Positions 22,428 through 34,772 of a stretch of 64,000 bases of DNA are shown one piece after another. Source of the stretch: Heterohyrax brucei (lineage: Eukaryota; Chordata; Mammalia; Hyracoidea; Procaviidae). The position numbers and the translations under genes were made by a program. Under the pieces are notes generated by a model. It ran no database searches. It worked only from the letters and a program-made list of their open reading frames with translations, and was not told where the DNA came from. Position 1 is the first letter of the stretch. Each line of letters starts with the position of its first letter. The stretch spans positions 156,296,329-156,360,328 of the forward strand of contig CM053143.1 in NCBI GenBank assembly GCA_028571685.1, written 5' to 3'.

Positions 22428-22840
22428 GCACTTTTCTAGGCTAAATTTACATACATTGCATTCATTTTACAGATATGAAAGTAGACGTTAGGAGAGACTA
22501 AGTACATTTCCTTAAGTCCCAAAGCCTGTTTCAAAGAACTGCCACATTAAGTCAAAGCCTTGTGTTGTCTAGCGTTCCATGTTGGGAATTCAATGAGGCT
22601 AGGAATGCAAAAATAATATATGACTTGTAGAGCATTTAGAGAAACATAATATATTATTTCAATTAAGAGAGGTAAAACAAATATACATAAAACAATTAGA
22701 AGTCAGTGTATTCTTCAGTCAAATGGCATTGACCTGTCAGAATGTGCAGTTGGAAATCAGGCAGAAATCAAAGTGTTGATCAATGTGGATGGACTGTAAA
22801 AAGTTCGGTGAGGTGGATAGGACTTAAGAATGGGGAAGGC
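22428..22840. other. Mostly unique DNA with a faint MIR trace
   Basis: 22440-22545 ('cattcattttacagatatga', 'aagtcccaaagcctg') resembles the middle of a minus-strand MIR but is too short to be sure. The remainder is unassigned. Confidence 0.4.
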
Positions 22841-22985
22841 CTGCTGAAGAGGGGTTAAGAGCTCAGCTGCTAATTGAAAGGTCTGCAGTACTAGCTGCTC
22901 CTTGGAAATTCTTTGGGTCAGTTTTACTTTGTCCTATTGGATTACTATGAGTCAGAACTGACTCAATGGCAGCAGGTTTGGTTTT
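22841..22985 (+). mobile_element. AfroSINE, head degraded
   Basis: It starts at 'ctgctgaagaggggttaaga', passes 'gaaaggtctgcagtactagc' and ends 'tatgagtcagaactgactca' plus 'ggcagcaggtttggttttg'. The A box has lost several bases. Confidence 0.85.
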
Positions 22986-23427
22986 GAACAACATGGAGCA
23001 TTTTTATAAATGGTAATGGGAAGAAAGGGCATTCAAGGTAGGGTGATTGACGTGAATAATGGCACATAGTAAGGCATTAGTACTGAAATGTGTAGGGCAT
23101 TTGGGAAAAATATAATTAGATAGATCAGCTTGATCTTGTTCAAGATAGGATAGAAAAATAATTCTGTAGGTGGTTCCCTAAAATTAGGTTTGTGGTTATA
23201 TTTCTTAATGACTTAGATTCTAGATGCATTTGAATCATCATCACAATTTTGCTGACCTCTCAGCAGTGGGAACAATTCCCCTGGTAAATATTTGTGCACT
23301 TGGTCCTGTGAGCTTTATTGAAATAAATGTCTGTGCAGCCACAGTAGAGGTCAGTTGGAATTCTACTCACTGGAAGACACTACAGAATCTGATTTTTAAT
23401 ACAGCGTTCTCTACCAATAAGCCCAGA
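22986..23427. other. Unique DNA
   Basis: No repeat recognised. The frame 23224-23457 (77 codons) runs on into RTE copy D and is therefore chance. Confidence 0.4.
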
Positions 23428-23836
23428 AAAAACTGGATGATGAATAAGGAAGACTGAAGAATTGATGCCTTTAAATTGTGGCACTGGGGAAGAATATTGA
23501 ATGCATCATAGACTCACAAAAGAATGAAAAAGTCTATCCTGGAGGATGTACAATCAGTACACTCCCTAGAAGCAAGGATGGTGATACTGTGTCTCACGTA
23601 CTTTGGTTGGACATGTTATCAGGAGGGATCAGACACTGGAGAAGGATATTGTCTTCATAAAGTAGAGGCTCAGAGAGAAAGAGGAAGCCTCCAAATGAAA
23701 TGGATTGACACACTGGCTGCAACAACGGCTTCAAGCACAGAAATGATTGTCAGGATGGTGCAGGCCTTGGCAGTGTTGCCTCTTGTACATTGCATCTTTG
23801 TGAATTGAAACTGACAGGATGACACTTAACAACACT
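23428..23836 (+). mobile_element. RTE LINE copy D, 3' fragment
   Basis: The last 410 bp of a sense RTE, from 'actggatgatgaataaggaa' to 'gatgacacttaacaacactg'. A frame at 23524-23808 keeps C-terminal residues such as 'SILEDVQSVHSLEARMVIL' and 'MKWIDTLAA'. 5'-truncated. Confidence 0.9.
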
Positions 23837-23849
23837 GTGTCTTTACAAT

Positions 23850-24020
23850 GTTTCAAACACTGTTCTAAGCAGTTAATAGACATTAAGTCATTTATTCCCC
23901 AACCAGATCTGTGAAATATGGTATATATTTATTTAAAGCTTAAACATAAGAAAACTGAATCACAGAGACATTCAAATAATTAGCTTAATCCACAGCTGGC
24001 CTGTTTGAGATCCAATAAAA
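23850..24020 (-). mobile_element. MIR
   Basis: Reverse-orientation MIR order: 'cactgttctaagcagttaat', 'gtcatttattccccaacc', 'agaaaactgaatcacagaga', 'ttagcttaatccacagctgg'. Confidence 0.75.
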
Positions 24021-24157
24021 TCCAGGCAGTTTGTTTTCAGTGTCATCATGTTTTTGAACTACTAGCTATCCTGCTTTTTTCTCAGTGAAAACCTCCCTAA
24101 ATAAAATAGTGGTAAATTAACATATATTATCTCTTGCTGTCGATATAGTTATTATAT

Positions 24158-24518
24158 TGTTGTTAGTTGTCACAAAATCATTCCTGATTCACAGTGACTG
24201 TGTGTAACAAAGGAGAGGGTGATGGGTCCTATGTTTTCTGCACAATAGTAGGTATGTTCAGGCCAATTTTGCATCTACTGTGTCAGTCTTGTTGCTGAAG
24301 GTCTTTCTCTTTTTTTGCTGACCCTCTACCAAACATGATGTCCTTCTTCAGGAACTGGTCTCTGTGAGAACACATCCAAAGTATTTGAGACAAAATCTTA
24401 CCATCTTTACTTCTAAGGATCATTCTGGCTGTACTTCTTCCATGACTGATTTGCTTGTTCTCTTGGACGTCCGTGGTATACTCGGTATTCTTCACTGACA
24501 TCATAATTTAAATACATC
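24158..24518 (-). mobile_element. RTE LINE copy E, 3' fragment
   Basis: The antisense RTE end begins with 'ttgttgttagttgtcac' (complement of the tail) and runs through 'gctgaccctctaccaaacat' to 'catcataatttaaatacatc'. 360 bp, 5'-truncated. Confidence 0.9.
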
Positions 24519-25278
24519 AAATTTTTTTTTTTTTAAGATTTAGTACAGTGAAAGTATTCTCCAATCTCTATTCTTGAACAGATCATTTTCCATAATGGCA
24601 GTTTGTGCTTAGAATAGGCTTATTGCCAGACGGTAATTGGTTTCTAAGTCATTTTCAGAATATGTAAGCTTTGTGTCCTTGGTAAAGCTCTGTCAATTAA
24701 TATTTGCTGAATACTGATACAGCCATCATTAAAAAGTATTCTATCTGTAGCATTGGTATTATAAAGCAAGAAATGAGACTCCTATATCCTAGTGTATCTG
24801 GTTTACTTTGATATTCTTTTTAATGACCTGTATGCATTTGATCCTTTTTTTTAATGAAACATTTTTTTGTAGGTTTTAAACAATTAGTTGATTAATTTTA
24901 TCTCAGCTCAAAATTGTGTGCACATGCAAAGTAATACTGCTCACAGCAGGTTATCATAATATAATCTGGATGCGCTATTAATCAAAGCTGACGCAGCTGG
25001 AACCCCGAGCAGCAAGGGGTCTAGTAATATTCCCAAAGACTAAACTTAATTATAAAAGGGAATGAGTTTGTCAAGTAGAGGCAGTTCTAGTTCAGGCTTA
25101 ATTAGGTGCAAAGCATTCTGGCTCCTGGACAACATGAGACCAAGCTTGACATTATTAGGGTGGGGCAGATAATGGAGGAAACTGACCTTTTTGCTAGAGT
25201 GGCTCCAGAGAGAAAAAGCCAGTCTGAATGCTGTAGCCAGTGAGATACCATGATTACAATTCTGATTTATGGAGGTTA
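24519..25278. other. Unique AT-rich DNA
   Basis: Starts with a 12-T run at 24523-24534. No gene or recognisable repeat. A 111-codon minus frame at 25046-25381 overlaps the next SINE and is rejected. Confidence 0.4.
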
Positions 25279-25405
25279 CTGTTGTTAGATGCCATCTGGT
25301 CCATTTTGGCTCACAATGACTACATATGAAAGAATAGAACTGTCTCATAGGGTTTTCTTCACTGCAGACTTGACAGATCACCAGGTCTTTCTCCTGTGGA
25401 GCAGC
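25279..25405 (-). mobile_element. SINE or RTE tail fragment, long-variant type
   Basis: In antisense it starts 'ttgttagatgccatctggtc', which is an RTE-like tail. It then carries a SINE-like 'gaactgtctcatagggtttt' and the variant module 'gatcaccaggtctttctcct'. So SINE body and RTE-type tail are combined. Confidence 0.6.
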
Positions 25406-26030
25406 TGAGCTTAAAGATGAAAGAGTTTGACCATCTGGGTCCTGGTGATGAGGACCAAAGTAGCTAACCTGACAGACTTCACATACCTGGTGATCTTGTG
25501 AGATGGTAGTACATTGATCTCCTCTGGAAAAGCTGGAAATGACAGGGATGACTGAATGGTAGATGAAAACAACATAAGGAGCAACACTAGGCTTAAGTTT
25601 TGTTCTAAACTTAACTTGGTAAACAATGACTTGAAACGTTTATTTAAATTGCAATCATACTCTAGAAGTATCCCATTTCAGTTTTTAAAACTGTGTAATA
25701 TTATTCTTTCACTTACAAAATGCTTACCTCTTTCAAGGATGTTACGATTATTAGATCATTAATTCTTCCCCAGCTTCCAAAATGGTTACTGGAGTATATA
25801 ACAGGTAATCTTAAATATCTGTTGAATGAATGAACAAATCAATAAATTACTAATGGAGGAATGAGTGTTCTTTTTTTGTTTGTTTGTTTTTGAAGGGAAT
25901 GTCAAAGTTTCTACTAGAAAATATAATAATCTTTCCCTATGCAAAATTCTGTTACTTATGTCTGAGCTAAATGCTCTGTATCTGAGCAGTCATATAGTTG
26001 TGCTGTTCAACTTTCAAATATAAAGTAATC
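25406..26030. other. Unique DNA
   Basis: Nothing recognised. A poly-T/GT stretch lies near 25871-25891. Frames at 25411-25762 lie on both strands and lack family features. Confidence 0.4.
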
Positions 26031-26174
26031 TTTGGTTTTTAATATGATGGTATCATAGTTTTCATGATATGATCACTGAATCACTTTTTTTAATAGTATA
26101 GCTTTGGTTGAGTTTTGTGTCTTCCCTAGCTGAGTACTTTCTGGATGATGTGTCTTGTACTATCTCCTAAAACA

Positions 26175-27129
26175 CAGAGTTAATGGTTCTGTCTTCTTAA
26201 GTCAAGAGCTCCTTTCAGTATTTCTTATAGCTTTGGTTTGTTTTTTACAAATCTCTGAGTTTCTGTTTCTCTGTGAATGTCTTAATTTCATTTTCATATT
26301 TTAAAGACAGTTTTACAGAATATATAATTCTTGGCTGGAAGTTTTTCTCTGTCAAGGCTTTGACTGTGTCATCCTATTGCCTCCATGTCTGCATCGCTTC
26401 CTATGAGAAGTCAGATGAAAGGGTTTCACTCTGAATGATAGCTATGTTTTAAGCCTCACTGCCTTTAAGAGTTTCTGCTTATGTTTCATTTTCTTAACTT
26501 GATTACAACATGTCTTGGTGTCTTTTTTTTTAGAGTGTATATTGTGGGGAGTTTGACATGCATCATGGATACCTATGTTCTCTTCTTTCACAGTTTCAGG
26601 GAAGTTTTATGTTGGCATCTCAACAACAATACTCTCTGTGTTTTTAAGTGTCCCTCCCTGTTCAGGAACTTCAATTAATCATAGATTGCTCCTCTTGATA
26701 GAGTCCCACAAGTTTCTTAATGTTTCTTCATTTTTTTTTTACGCCTTTTCTCTGATTTCCCCTTATAAATCCTAGTGTCAGTAGCTCTGTCTTCCAAGTC
26801 AGAAAGCCTATTTTCCATTTGTTCAATTCTGTTCTCTTGGCTTTGAATTGAATTTTTTAATACTTTAATTTTGTTATTGATCTGTCAGATTTCAGAATAC
26901 TGATGTTCCATCAGTTCAAACAGCTTGCTTAATTTTCATTTTGCTCTGCTGCATTTTGTATAATGTCTAGGAGGGTTCTATATATATTTCCTCAGTACTC
27001 AACCTCTGAAAGTTTCAGAAAGGCTACTTCATCTGGAAAGTTCTTAGGTTCTTTCTTTTGGGAGCTTTCTGTAGCTATGGCTAGACTTTTCTTTAAGTGT
27101 TTGGCCAGGGTTTGTTGCTTTTTGTGCAT
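26175..27129 (-). pseudogene. L1 ORF1 (copy C), decayed
   Basis: It begins at the ATG complement 27127-27129 ('ctagatgcacaaaaagcaac' in sense). The coiled-coil and RNA-binding segments are collinear with ORF1 of copies A and B. The best-preserved nucleotide match is the C-terminal 'ctctgagtttctgtttctct' block near 26254. No long frame remains. Confidence 0.8.
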
Positions 27130-28118
27130 CTAGAGGTTGTTTAGTTTCTCTGGTATTGACTTAACAGGAGCTGAGAAGAAAGTTGATCTCCAGTCACCCC
27201 TGTGTAGTCCAGTGACTGGGCCCAGTGGAATGTCTGGGGTAGCAGGCTCCACCTCCTATCTTGCAGAGACGCAGGCCTACTTATGGTGTCACTGGGGGCC
27301 ATCAGCTGACTCTATGTTGTGGGTCAATAAAGGCTGGAAGAGATGCAGTCAGGCTGAACCACAGTTATTTCTTTTGGTAGTCTTATTTTGAAAGGTAAAA
27401 GCTACCTGGAAGCTTCCAAATTCAGTCAGGCTGTCAGATGCGCAAGCCCCTCTTTCCAGCTGGCAGTGGAGACACCTCTATATCTATCCCCAGATGCTGT
27501 GATCTAGTTCAGAGTATGGACAGGCTACTGTCCTGCTGTCGTCTGCTCCCAGGCCCCACCTGTAAGCTTTTTTTTCTGGGAAAGCATTCCCTGGGCTGGC
27601 ACTGCTGCCGAGCCTGGGAATTAGCCCCTGCTGAGGCTTCTTTTTGTGTAAATCTGCCTCCCAGTTGAACAAGATGCTGTCCTGCACAAGCTGTCCTACC
27701 TGTTGCAAAATAGTGAAATCAATGGTGGAGGTTCAAAAAGAGAGGCTAGAGAGGCCGTGGTGCTCTGAGTTCAGAGCCAGGCTTTCAAAATGTGGCTGCT
27801 CTGCCTGCTGAGCATGTCAGCAGTGTGGCTGAACTTTGCTGCCGGTTATCCCCAACCCCTGCCACTACCTAAGAAAAAGAAAAAATTTTAAAAACACCAG
27901 TTACCTTCAGTCCATGAGAGCTGGCCATTCAACAAGGGCAGGGACCAGAGAAAGAGAAGTTTCTCGTTCAGTGGCATGTAGTCTAAATTGACAGCTGTAT
28001 GTCATGTCCTAGAGCTCATTGTGTGTCCAGAAGTCTCTGTTTAATTATCAATCCAGGCCTTAGTTTTCACTGGGAATTAAAGAGACATGTTCCCAGTCTG
28101 TCATCTTGACTCCACACC
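27130..28118 (-). promoter_or_regulatory. L1 5'UTR (copy C)
   Basis: This homologue of the copy A 5'UTR shares 'cacctctatat..ccccagatg' and 'tttccagctggcag/atggca', the 'gaaatg..ggcatg' block and the 5' terminus. Relative GC enrichment is visible. It supports the 5' border of copy A independently of that copy's TSD. Confidence 0.75.
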
Positions 28119-28873
28119 CAAAATCTTTGCTTTTTTATGTCTTATATTAAAGCGTATACCTATTACTTTATTCAGCGTTCTAGACTAAAGGCCTAATAAA
28201 TATTGCTAAAGGGTTGGACCGTGAATTAGTTTTGAATAAAAATTGTGTTTTAACACATGTTATATTTGAGGTCAAGCTACAGATAGGATAGCTTTCTGTT
28301 ATCCAGTGTTTTTTCCAAATTTCCCCATAATTGTCTCCATTTCAGTCTCAACACAATGTCTCCACTGAGAGTAAGTTTCCATTATAAGTAAAATTCTGAG
28401 AGATTTCAGAGAGTAAAATTCAGCTATGAGTAAATGGAAAATGATCTGCTTTTGAGTATTTATTTAAAAACCATTGTTTCTGTATTTCATTAAACCATTG
28501 TTAAAGGGATTCTCTTTCATGTCATTCAACATCCTTTAAACAACACTGCTTGTGATGTATTTATAAAATTTTATTAAAGTGTCTGCACTTATGAATGTCT
28601 ATCCTCTTTATTATTGATTTTCGTGCTTCATTAGAAAAAAGAATGATTGCTTACTTTCATCTATAAATACCTGCTATTCAAATAAGTGTATTAAGTCATT
28701 TTGATCTGTGTTTATGATGTATTAACTGTACTTCCTCAATTTTATGAGTAGACTAGAGATCCACAATAATGCAACTAGTGAAAACTTACGTTGGTCTAAA
28801 TTTAAGAGCTAGTTAGAATCATGATGTGAAAACAGCATATGGTATGGAATTAGAGAACCTAAATTGCCATCCC
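28119..28873. other. Unique AT-rich DNA
   Basis: 755 bp; no repeat, exon or regulatory element that I can support. Confidence 0.4.
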
Positions 28874-29655
28874 ACATGTGTCCATCAGTTTGTGATGCTG
28901 TGAGGTCCTGTGTATTGCTGTGATGCTGGAAGCTATGTCACTGGTATTCAGATACTAGCAGGGTTACCTACAGTTGACAGGTTTCAGCTGAACTACCAAA
29001 CTAAGACAGCTTTGGAAGAAGGATCTGGCAATCTCTTTCTAAAAAGAATTGTCTAATGAAAACGTCATGAACAACAGTGGAGCATTGTCTTATCTCATGC
29101 CTGATATGAGCCCCCAGGCCAGAAGGCACTCAAAAAACTAATAGGGAAATGCTGACTTCTCAATATAGAGTCCCTCTTAATGATGAAGATGGAGCCAAGC
29201 TTTTGGGACTTTCATTTGCTGATGTGGCACAACTCAAAAAGAGAAGAAACAGCTACAAACATTGTTAATAATTGGAACATGGAATGTATTAAGTGTGCAA
29301 CTAGGGAAATTGCAAATTGTCAAAGATAAAATGGAATGCATAAACCTCAGTATCCTAGATATTAGTGTGCTGAAATGAACTGGTATCGACTATTTTGAAT
29401 CAGCTGATCACATGGTCTACTATGCTGGGAATGACAACATGAATAGGAATTTCAGGACAAAGAGGTAGTTACTGGAACAGAGCGAGAGACTACTGCACAG
29501 TTTAAAGTCATGAAAAATGTACCTCACTGCTGTATCTTTAACCACACCTATTCAATCTTTATCTTGAACAAATAATCTAAGAGGGTAGACTATATGTAGA
29601 AGAACACAGCATCAAGATTGGTGGAAGACACATTAACAACCTTGCTTATGCAGAT
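28874..29655 (+). mobile_element. RTE LINE copy F, internally deleted
   Basis: It begins with the RTE 5' end ('catcagtttgtgatgctgtg') and proceeds through 5'UTR and early endonuclease to about 29465. It then jumps to the RT region ('cacctattcaatctttatct') and stops inside the active-site box ('cttatgcagatg') at 29655, exactly where the next RTE begins. About 1.5 kb is missing internally compared with copy A. Confidence 0.85.
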
Positions 29656-32408
29656 GTCCCCAAGTGTCTGCCAGTTTGTTGTGTTATGGGGGCTTGTGTT
29701 TTACTGTGATCCTGGAAGCTATCCCAGCCGTGTTCAGATGCCCACAGAGTCATGCCTGGTAGATAAGTTTCAGCTGATCTTCCAGACAGAAACACACTAG
29801 GAAGAAAGACCCGGAATTCCACTTCTGAAGAGATTAGCCAGTGAAAAGCTTATGAATTGCAGCAGAACACATAGCATTGGAAGATGAGTGTCCCAGGTTG
29901 GAAGGCACTCAAAAGACCACTGGGGAAGAGATGTCTCCTTGAAGTAGAGTCGACCTTAATGATATAGATGGAGTCAAGCTTTTGGGACCTTCATTTGCTA
30001 ATATAGTATCGCTCAAAATGAGAAGACACAGCTGCAAGCATCCATTCATAACTGGAATGTGGAATGCATGAAGTACTAATCTAGGAACATTGGAAATCAT
30101 CAAGAATGAAATGGAACACATAAACATCCATATATGAGGCATTAGTGAGCTTAAATGGACTAGTATTGGCCATTTTCAATCAGACAATTATAAGGTCTGC
30201 TATGCTAGGCATGACAACTTAAAGAGGAATGGCTTTGAGTTCACTGTTGAAAAGAACACTTCAAGGTATATCCCGGAGTACAGTGCTGTCAGTGATAGGA
30301 TGATATCCATACTCTCACAAGGAAGATGAGTTAATATGACTATTATTCAAATTTACATACCAACAGGTAAGATGTAAGGTAAACAAATCAAAGATTTTTA
30401 CCAGGTTCCACAGCCTGAAATTGATGAAACATGCAATCAGGATGCATCAATAATTACTGATGATTGGGGTGCAAAAGTTGGAATCAAAGAAGGCTCAATA
30501 GTAAAATACGGCCTTGGTGATAGAGATCGTGCCAGAGATTTCATGACAGAATTTTGCAAGACCCGTAGTATCTTCATTGCAAATGCCTTTTTCACCAACA
30601 TAAATGGTGACTGTACAGTTAGATCTTGCCAGATGGAGTATATAGAAATCAAACTGAATATATCTGTGGACAGAGACAATGGAAGAGCCCAATATTATTA
30701 GTCAGAACAGGCCAGGTGCCAATTGTGGCACAGACCTTCAATTGCTGATACGCAAGTTCAAAGTGAAACTGAAGAAAATTAGAAAAAGTCCATGAGAGCC
30801 AAGGAACTTTGAGTATATCCCACCTGAGTTTAGAGACCTTATCTAGAATCAAATCAAGAATAGATTTGATGTGTTAAACACCAATGACCAAAGACCAGAT
30901 GAGCTGTGGAAAGATATCATATATGAAGAAAGCAAGAGGTCATTAAAAAGATAGGAAAGAAAGAAAAGACCAAGTTGTATGTCAGAAGAGACTCTGAAAC
31001 TTGCTTTTGAACATTGGGTATCTAACACAAAAGGAAGAAATGATAAAGTAAAAGAAATGAAAAGAAGATTTCAACAGCGGCTCTAGAATACAACGTAAGT
31101 GTTATAAAGTATTATAATAACATGTACAAAGACCTGGACGTGGAAAACCAAAAGGGAAGAACATGCTCTGCATTTCTCAAACTGAAAGAACTGAAGTAAA
31201 AACTCAAGACTTGAATTGCAGTAGTGAAGGATTATACAGGGAAATTATTAAAGAAAAACACGATGCAGCAGCAGAAGATGGAAAAAATACACAGTTATTA
31301 TACCAGAAAGAACTAGTCAATGTTCAACCATTTCAAGAGGAAACATATGATCAGAAACTGATAACACTGAAGGAAGAATTTGAAGGTGCGTTGAGGGCAT
31401 TGATGAGAAATACGGCTCCAGATATTGTTGAACTATCAACTGAGATGTTTCAAATGGATGCAGCACTGGAAGCTCTCATTTGTCTATGCCAAAAAATTGG
31501 GAGGACATATATCTAGCCAATAGACTGGAAGAGGTCCATATGTATGCATATTCCCAAGAAAGATGATCCAACCAAATACAGAAATTATGAAACAATATCA
31601 CTAATATCCCACACAAGTGAAATTTTTGCTAAAGATCAATCAAAAGTGGCTGCAGCAGTATATTTTCAGGGAATTGCCAGAAATTTAGGCCAGTTTCAGA
31701 AGAGGACTTGAAACCAGAGAAATCATTGCTGATGTCAGATGGATCTTAGCTGAAAGCAGAGGACACTAGAAAAACATTTACTTGTATTTTGTGGACTATG
31801 CAATGCATTCAACTGTGTGGATCATAAGAAATTGTGGATAATTATGGATAACATTGTGGAGAATGGTAATTTCCGGAACACTTAATTTTGCTCGTGAGGC
31901 ATCTGTACATGGATCAAGAGGCAGATGTTCAGACAGAACAAGCCGATATTGCATGGTTTAAAGTCAGTGAATGTGTGTGTCAGGTTTATATCCTTTGCAA
32001 TAACTGTTCAATATGTATGTGAAACAAATAATCAGAGAAACTAGGCTATATGAAGAATGAGGCATCAGGTTTGGAGGAAGACTCGCTAACAACCTGCATT
32101 ATACTTATGAAACAACCTTGCTTACTGAAAGCTAAGAGGACTTGAAGCACTTAATGATGAAGTTCCAACACACCAGCCTTTATTATGGATTACAGTTCAA
32201 CATCAAGAACACCAACATCCTCATGACTGGATCATTAAGCAACACCATGATAAATGGAGAAAAGATGGAGGTTGCCAAGGACTTCATTTTTCTTGGATCA
32301 ACAGTCAATGTCCATGGAAGCAGCAGTCAAGAACTCAGAAGATGCATTGCATTGGGAAAATATTTTCTCCATCTGTAAATAGGAACTGACTCATTGGCAC
32401 CTAACAAC
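29656..32408 (+). mobile_element. RTE LINE copy G, nearly complete
   Basis: The 5' terminus 'ccaagtgtctgccagtttgt' is at 29658. 5'UTR, endonuclease (30420-30700) and the linker follow. The RT extends to 32365. The text then skips about 600 bp of C-terminal region and ends with the tail 'cattggcacctaacaacata'. It spans 2.75 kb. Point decay is heavy. It starts directly at the end of copy F, so the two form a head-to-tail pair. Confidence 0.9.
30436..32375 (+). pseudogene. RTE endonuclease-RT remnant (copy G)
   Basis: The endonuclease catalytic loop reads 'DDWGAKVG' near 30460 where copy A has GDWNAKVG, losing the Asn. The RT box near 32090-32110 reads 'HYTYETTLLTES' where copy J keeps YADD, losing both catalytic Asp residues. 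Frames 31163-31516 and 32142-32378 ('SLYYGLQFNIKNTNILMTG', 'DFIFLGSTVNVHGSSSQEL') are the largest coding pieces. Confidence 0.88.
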
Positions 32409-33144
32409 ATAACACAAAGCCACCCACTTGTGTTTGGTTTACAGAAGCATTAGGGAACTAACATACTTAGCCACAATTTTTCTGTGGTAAAAGGAGGATG
32501 CTAGTACATATATCCATTTAGGCGCTGAAGCTGAATGGCTGGCAAGAACTAACTCTTAAATATTCAAGAGTTTTATGAGCATTTAAAAATCATCAATAGC
32601 TTTAAATCTTTAGAGCTTCCATGGTGGTAGTATTTACAATAGACAGATTGTCATGCACTGCAAATCACAGCTTTCTTTTTCTTTTCTTTTTTTTTTTGAG
32701 AGCCAGTTTACCAGTATATCACTGCCTACATCATTTTGGTGAGGAATAAATAATATGTAATGTGTATAAGAACATTAATGTATGTAAAAGTGCTTTGTAA
32801 TTTTCAAAATGATATGCTTAAAATTAATGTTATACAACAACAAAAAACTGCCATTGGAATGTGTCACATGAATTTCTTAATCATTACTGATCTCTTAATT
32901 CTAAATGATTAACTTTGTAAAAAATATGACAAAAATTTTATGATAAGCACTTTGAAGTGAAACAAAATTCATCCTTGTAGAAATATTATTGAGAAGATGA
33001 GTGAAAAAGTAATAATCTTTTCTTGCTGGAAGGACAAGAAAGAAATGAAATGAAAGCCCAGCAAATTTGTAAGAGGATTAAGGGGGTGGGGGAGGTAAGT
33101 GAATTCAGGTGATCAGAAAAGAAAGCAGGAAGAAACAACCCGTC
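32409..33144. other. Unique AT-rich DNA
   Basis: A pyrimidine tract lies at about 32671-32697 ('tctttttcttttc' and a 13-T run). A G-rich 'gggggtgggggaggt' sits near 33084. No gene. Confidence 0.4.
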
Positions 33145-34427
33145 ATTGTCATTGTGTTGCTGTTAGGTGACATCTAATTAGTTTCACCTTATAAGAACTC
33201 TATGCACAACAGAAGGAGACACAGCCAAGTCCTGCGCCATGCCGACAATCATTTTTATGCTTAAGCCCCTTGCGGAAGCCACAGTGTCAATCCATCTTGT
33301 TGAAGGTCTTCCTCTTTTTTGCTGATGCTCCACTCTGCCAACTACGATGTCCTTCTCCAGCGACTGATCCCTCCTGACAACATATCCAAAGTATGTGAGA
33401 TGCAGTCTCACTATCTTTGCTTCCAAGGAGCACTCTGGTTGTACTTCTTCCAGGACAGATGTGTGTTCTTTTGGCAGTTTATGGTACATTCAATATTCAT
33501 CTCCAACACCACAATTCAAAGGCAATTCTTCTTCTGTCTTTCTTTACTTATTGACTCAGTTTCTCATGTGTGTGATGGAACTGAAAATTCCATGGCTTGG
33601 GTCAGAGTACCATAGTCTTCAAGGTGACATCTTTACTTTTCAGTACTTTACAGAGGTCCTGTGCAGCAGATTCTACCAATGCAATGTATCATTTCATTTC
33701 TGGAGTGCTCCTTTCATGGGCGTTGACTGTGAGACCAAGTAAAATGAAATCATCGACACCTTCAGTCCTTTCTCCACAGATCACTGGGTTGCTAACTGGT
33801 TCAACTGTGAGGACTTTTGTTTTCTTGATGTTGAGGTGCGGTCCATACTGAAGGCTGTGGTCTTTGATCTTCATCAGTAAGTGTTTCAAATCTTCCTTAC
33901 TTCCAGCAGGCAGGGTTACATCATCTGCGTTACCAGGGTGTCTGTCTTCTTTCAATCCTGATACCTTGTTCTTCTTCATGTAGTCCAGCTTCTTGGATTA
34001 TTTGCTTGGCATACAGATTGAAAGGTAAGGCAACAGGCTACAACCCCGTTGCACACGTTTCCTGACTTTAAATCACACAGTGTCCCCTTGTTCTGTTCGT
34101 GTCACTGCTTCTTGATCCATCTATAGATTCCTCATGAGCACAATTAAGTGTTCTGGGATTCCCATTCTCTGCTATGTTATCTATAATCTGTTAGAGTCCA
34201 CATAGTGAAATGCATTTGCTTATTCAAGAAAACACAGGTAGACATCTTTCTGGAATTCTATGCTTTCAGCCAAGATCCATCTGACATCAGCAATGATGCC
34301 TCTGCTTCCCGTATATTGGCAGTTCCCTGTGAATATACTGTTGCAGTCACTTTTGAGTGATCTTTAGCAAGATTTTACTTGCATGTGATATCAGTATACT
34401 GTTTGATGATTTATAAATTCAGTTGGA
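33145..34427 (-). mobile_element. RTE LINE copy H, 3' 1.3 kb
   Basis: An antisense RTE from the tail complement ('ttgctgttaggtgacatcta') to the RT palm region. The frame 33184-33489 (minus) is the conserved C-terminus ('EEVQPECSLEAKIVRL', 'LTYFGYVVRRDQSLEKDIV'). The frame 33689-33979 holds the RT segment with active-site box NADD (Tyr changed to Asn) and 'KEDLKHLLMKIKDHSLQYG'. 5'-truncated. Confidence 0.93.
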
Positions 34428-34575
34428 TAACCTTTTATTCAAAAGGAAATTTTCTGAATTCCTGGAAAAAAATTCTGTTTGCAAAAACTTTTATATTGTT
34501 TAAAGACTTTAAATATAAAAAATATATTTCTGATAGAATTAAAGCATCTATGCAAATATAACTGTTGTCAAAAAA

Positions 34576-34590
34576 CACACACACACACAT
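34576..34590. repeat. Short (CA)n
   Basis: About eight CA units immediately before the antisense SINE. Probably grew from the SINE's A-rich end. Confidence 0.7.
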
Positions 34591-34591
34591 T

Positions 34592-34772
34592 TGCTCTGGA
34601 GCCATATTCTGACTCACGGCACACAGACCTGTGTTCTGTAGAGTTTTTGTGACTTTGATGTTTAGGATGAAGAGCATCAGTCTTTTCTTCCAAGTTTCTT
34701 CTTTGGATTTGAACCATCATACTTTTGGTTAGTGGAATAGAGCTTAACTACTTGTGCTACCCAGGGACTTCC
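34592..34772 (-). mobile_element. AfroSINE, long variant
   Basis: Antisense: 'gagccatattctgactcacg', 'agtttttgtgactttgatgt', the extra module 'cttcttccaagtttcttctt', the B box complement 'ggatttgaaccatcat', and the head 'gtgctacccagggacttc'. Confidence 0.82.

Larger units (their letters stand above)
26031..28118 (-). mobile_element. L1 LINE copy C, antisense, 5' half only
   Basis: Plus-strand text parallels 5405-8089 of L1 copy A: 'ttaatatgatggtatcatag' at the left, the ORF1 C-terminus about 26270-26480, the ORF1 coiled coil to 27129, and a 1-kb 5'UTR ending 'gtctgtcatcttgactccac' at 28118. ORF2 and the 3'UTR are absent. Like copy B it keeps the 5' end and lacks the 3' end. Confidence 0.88.
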
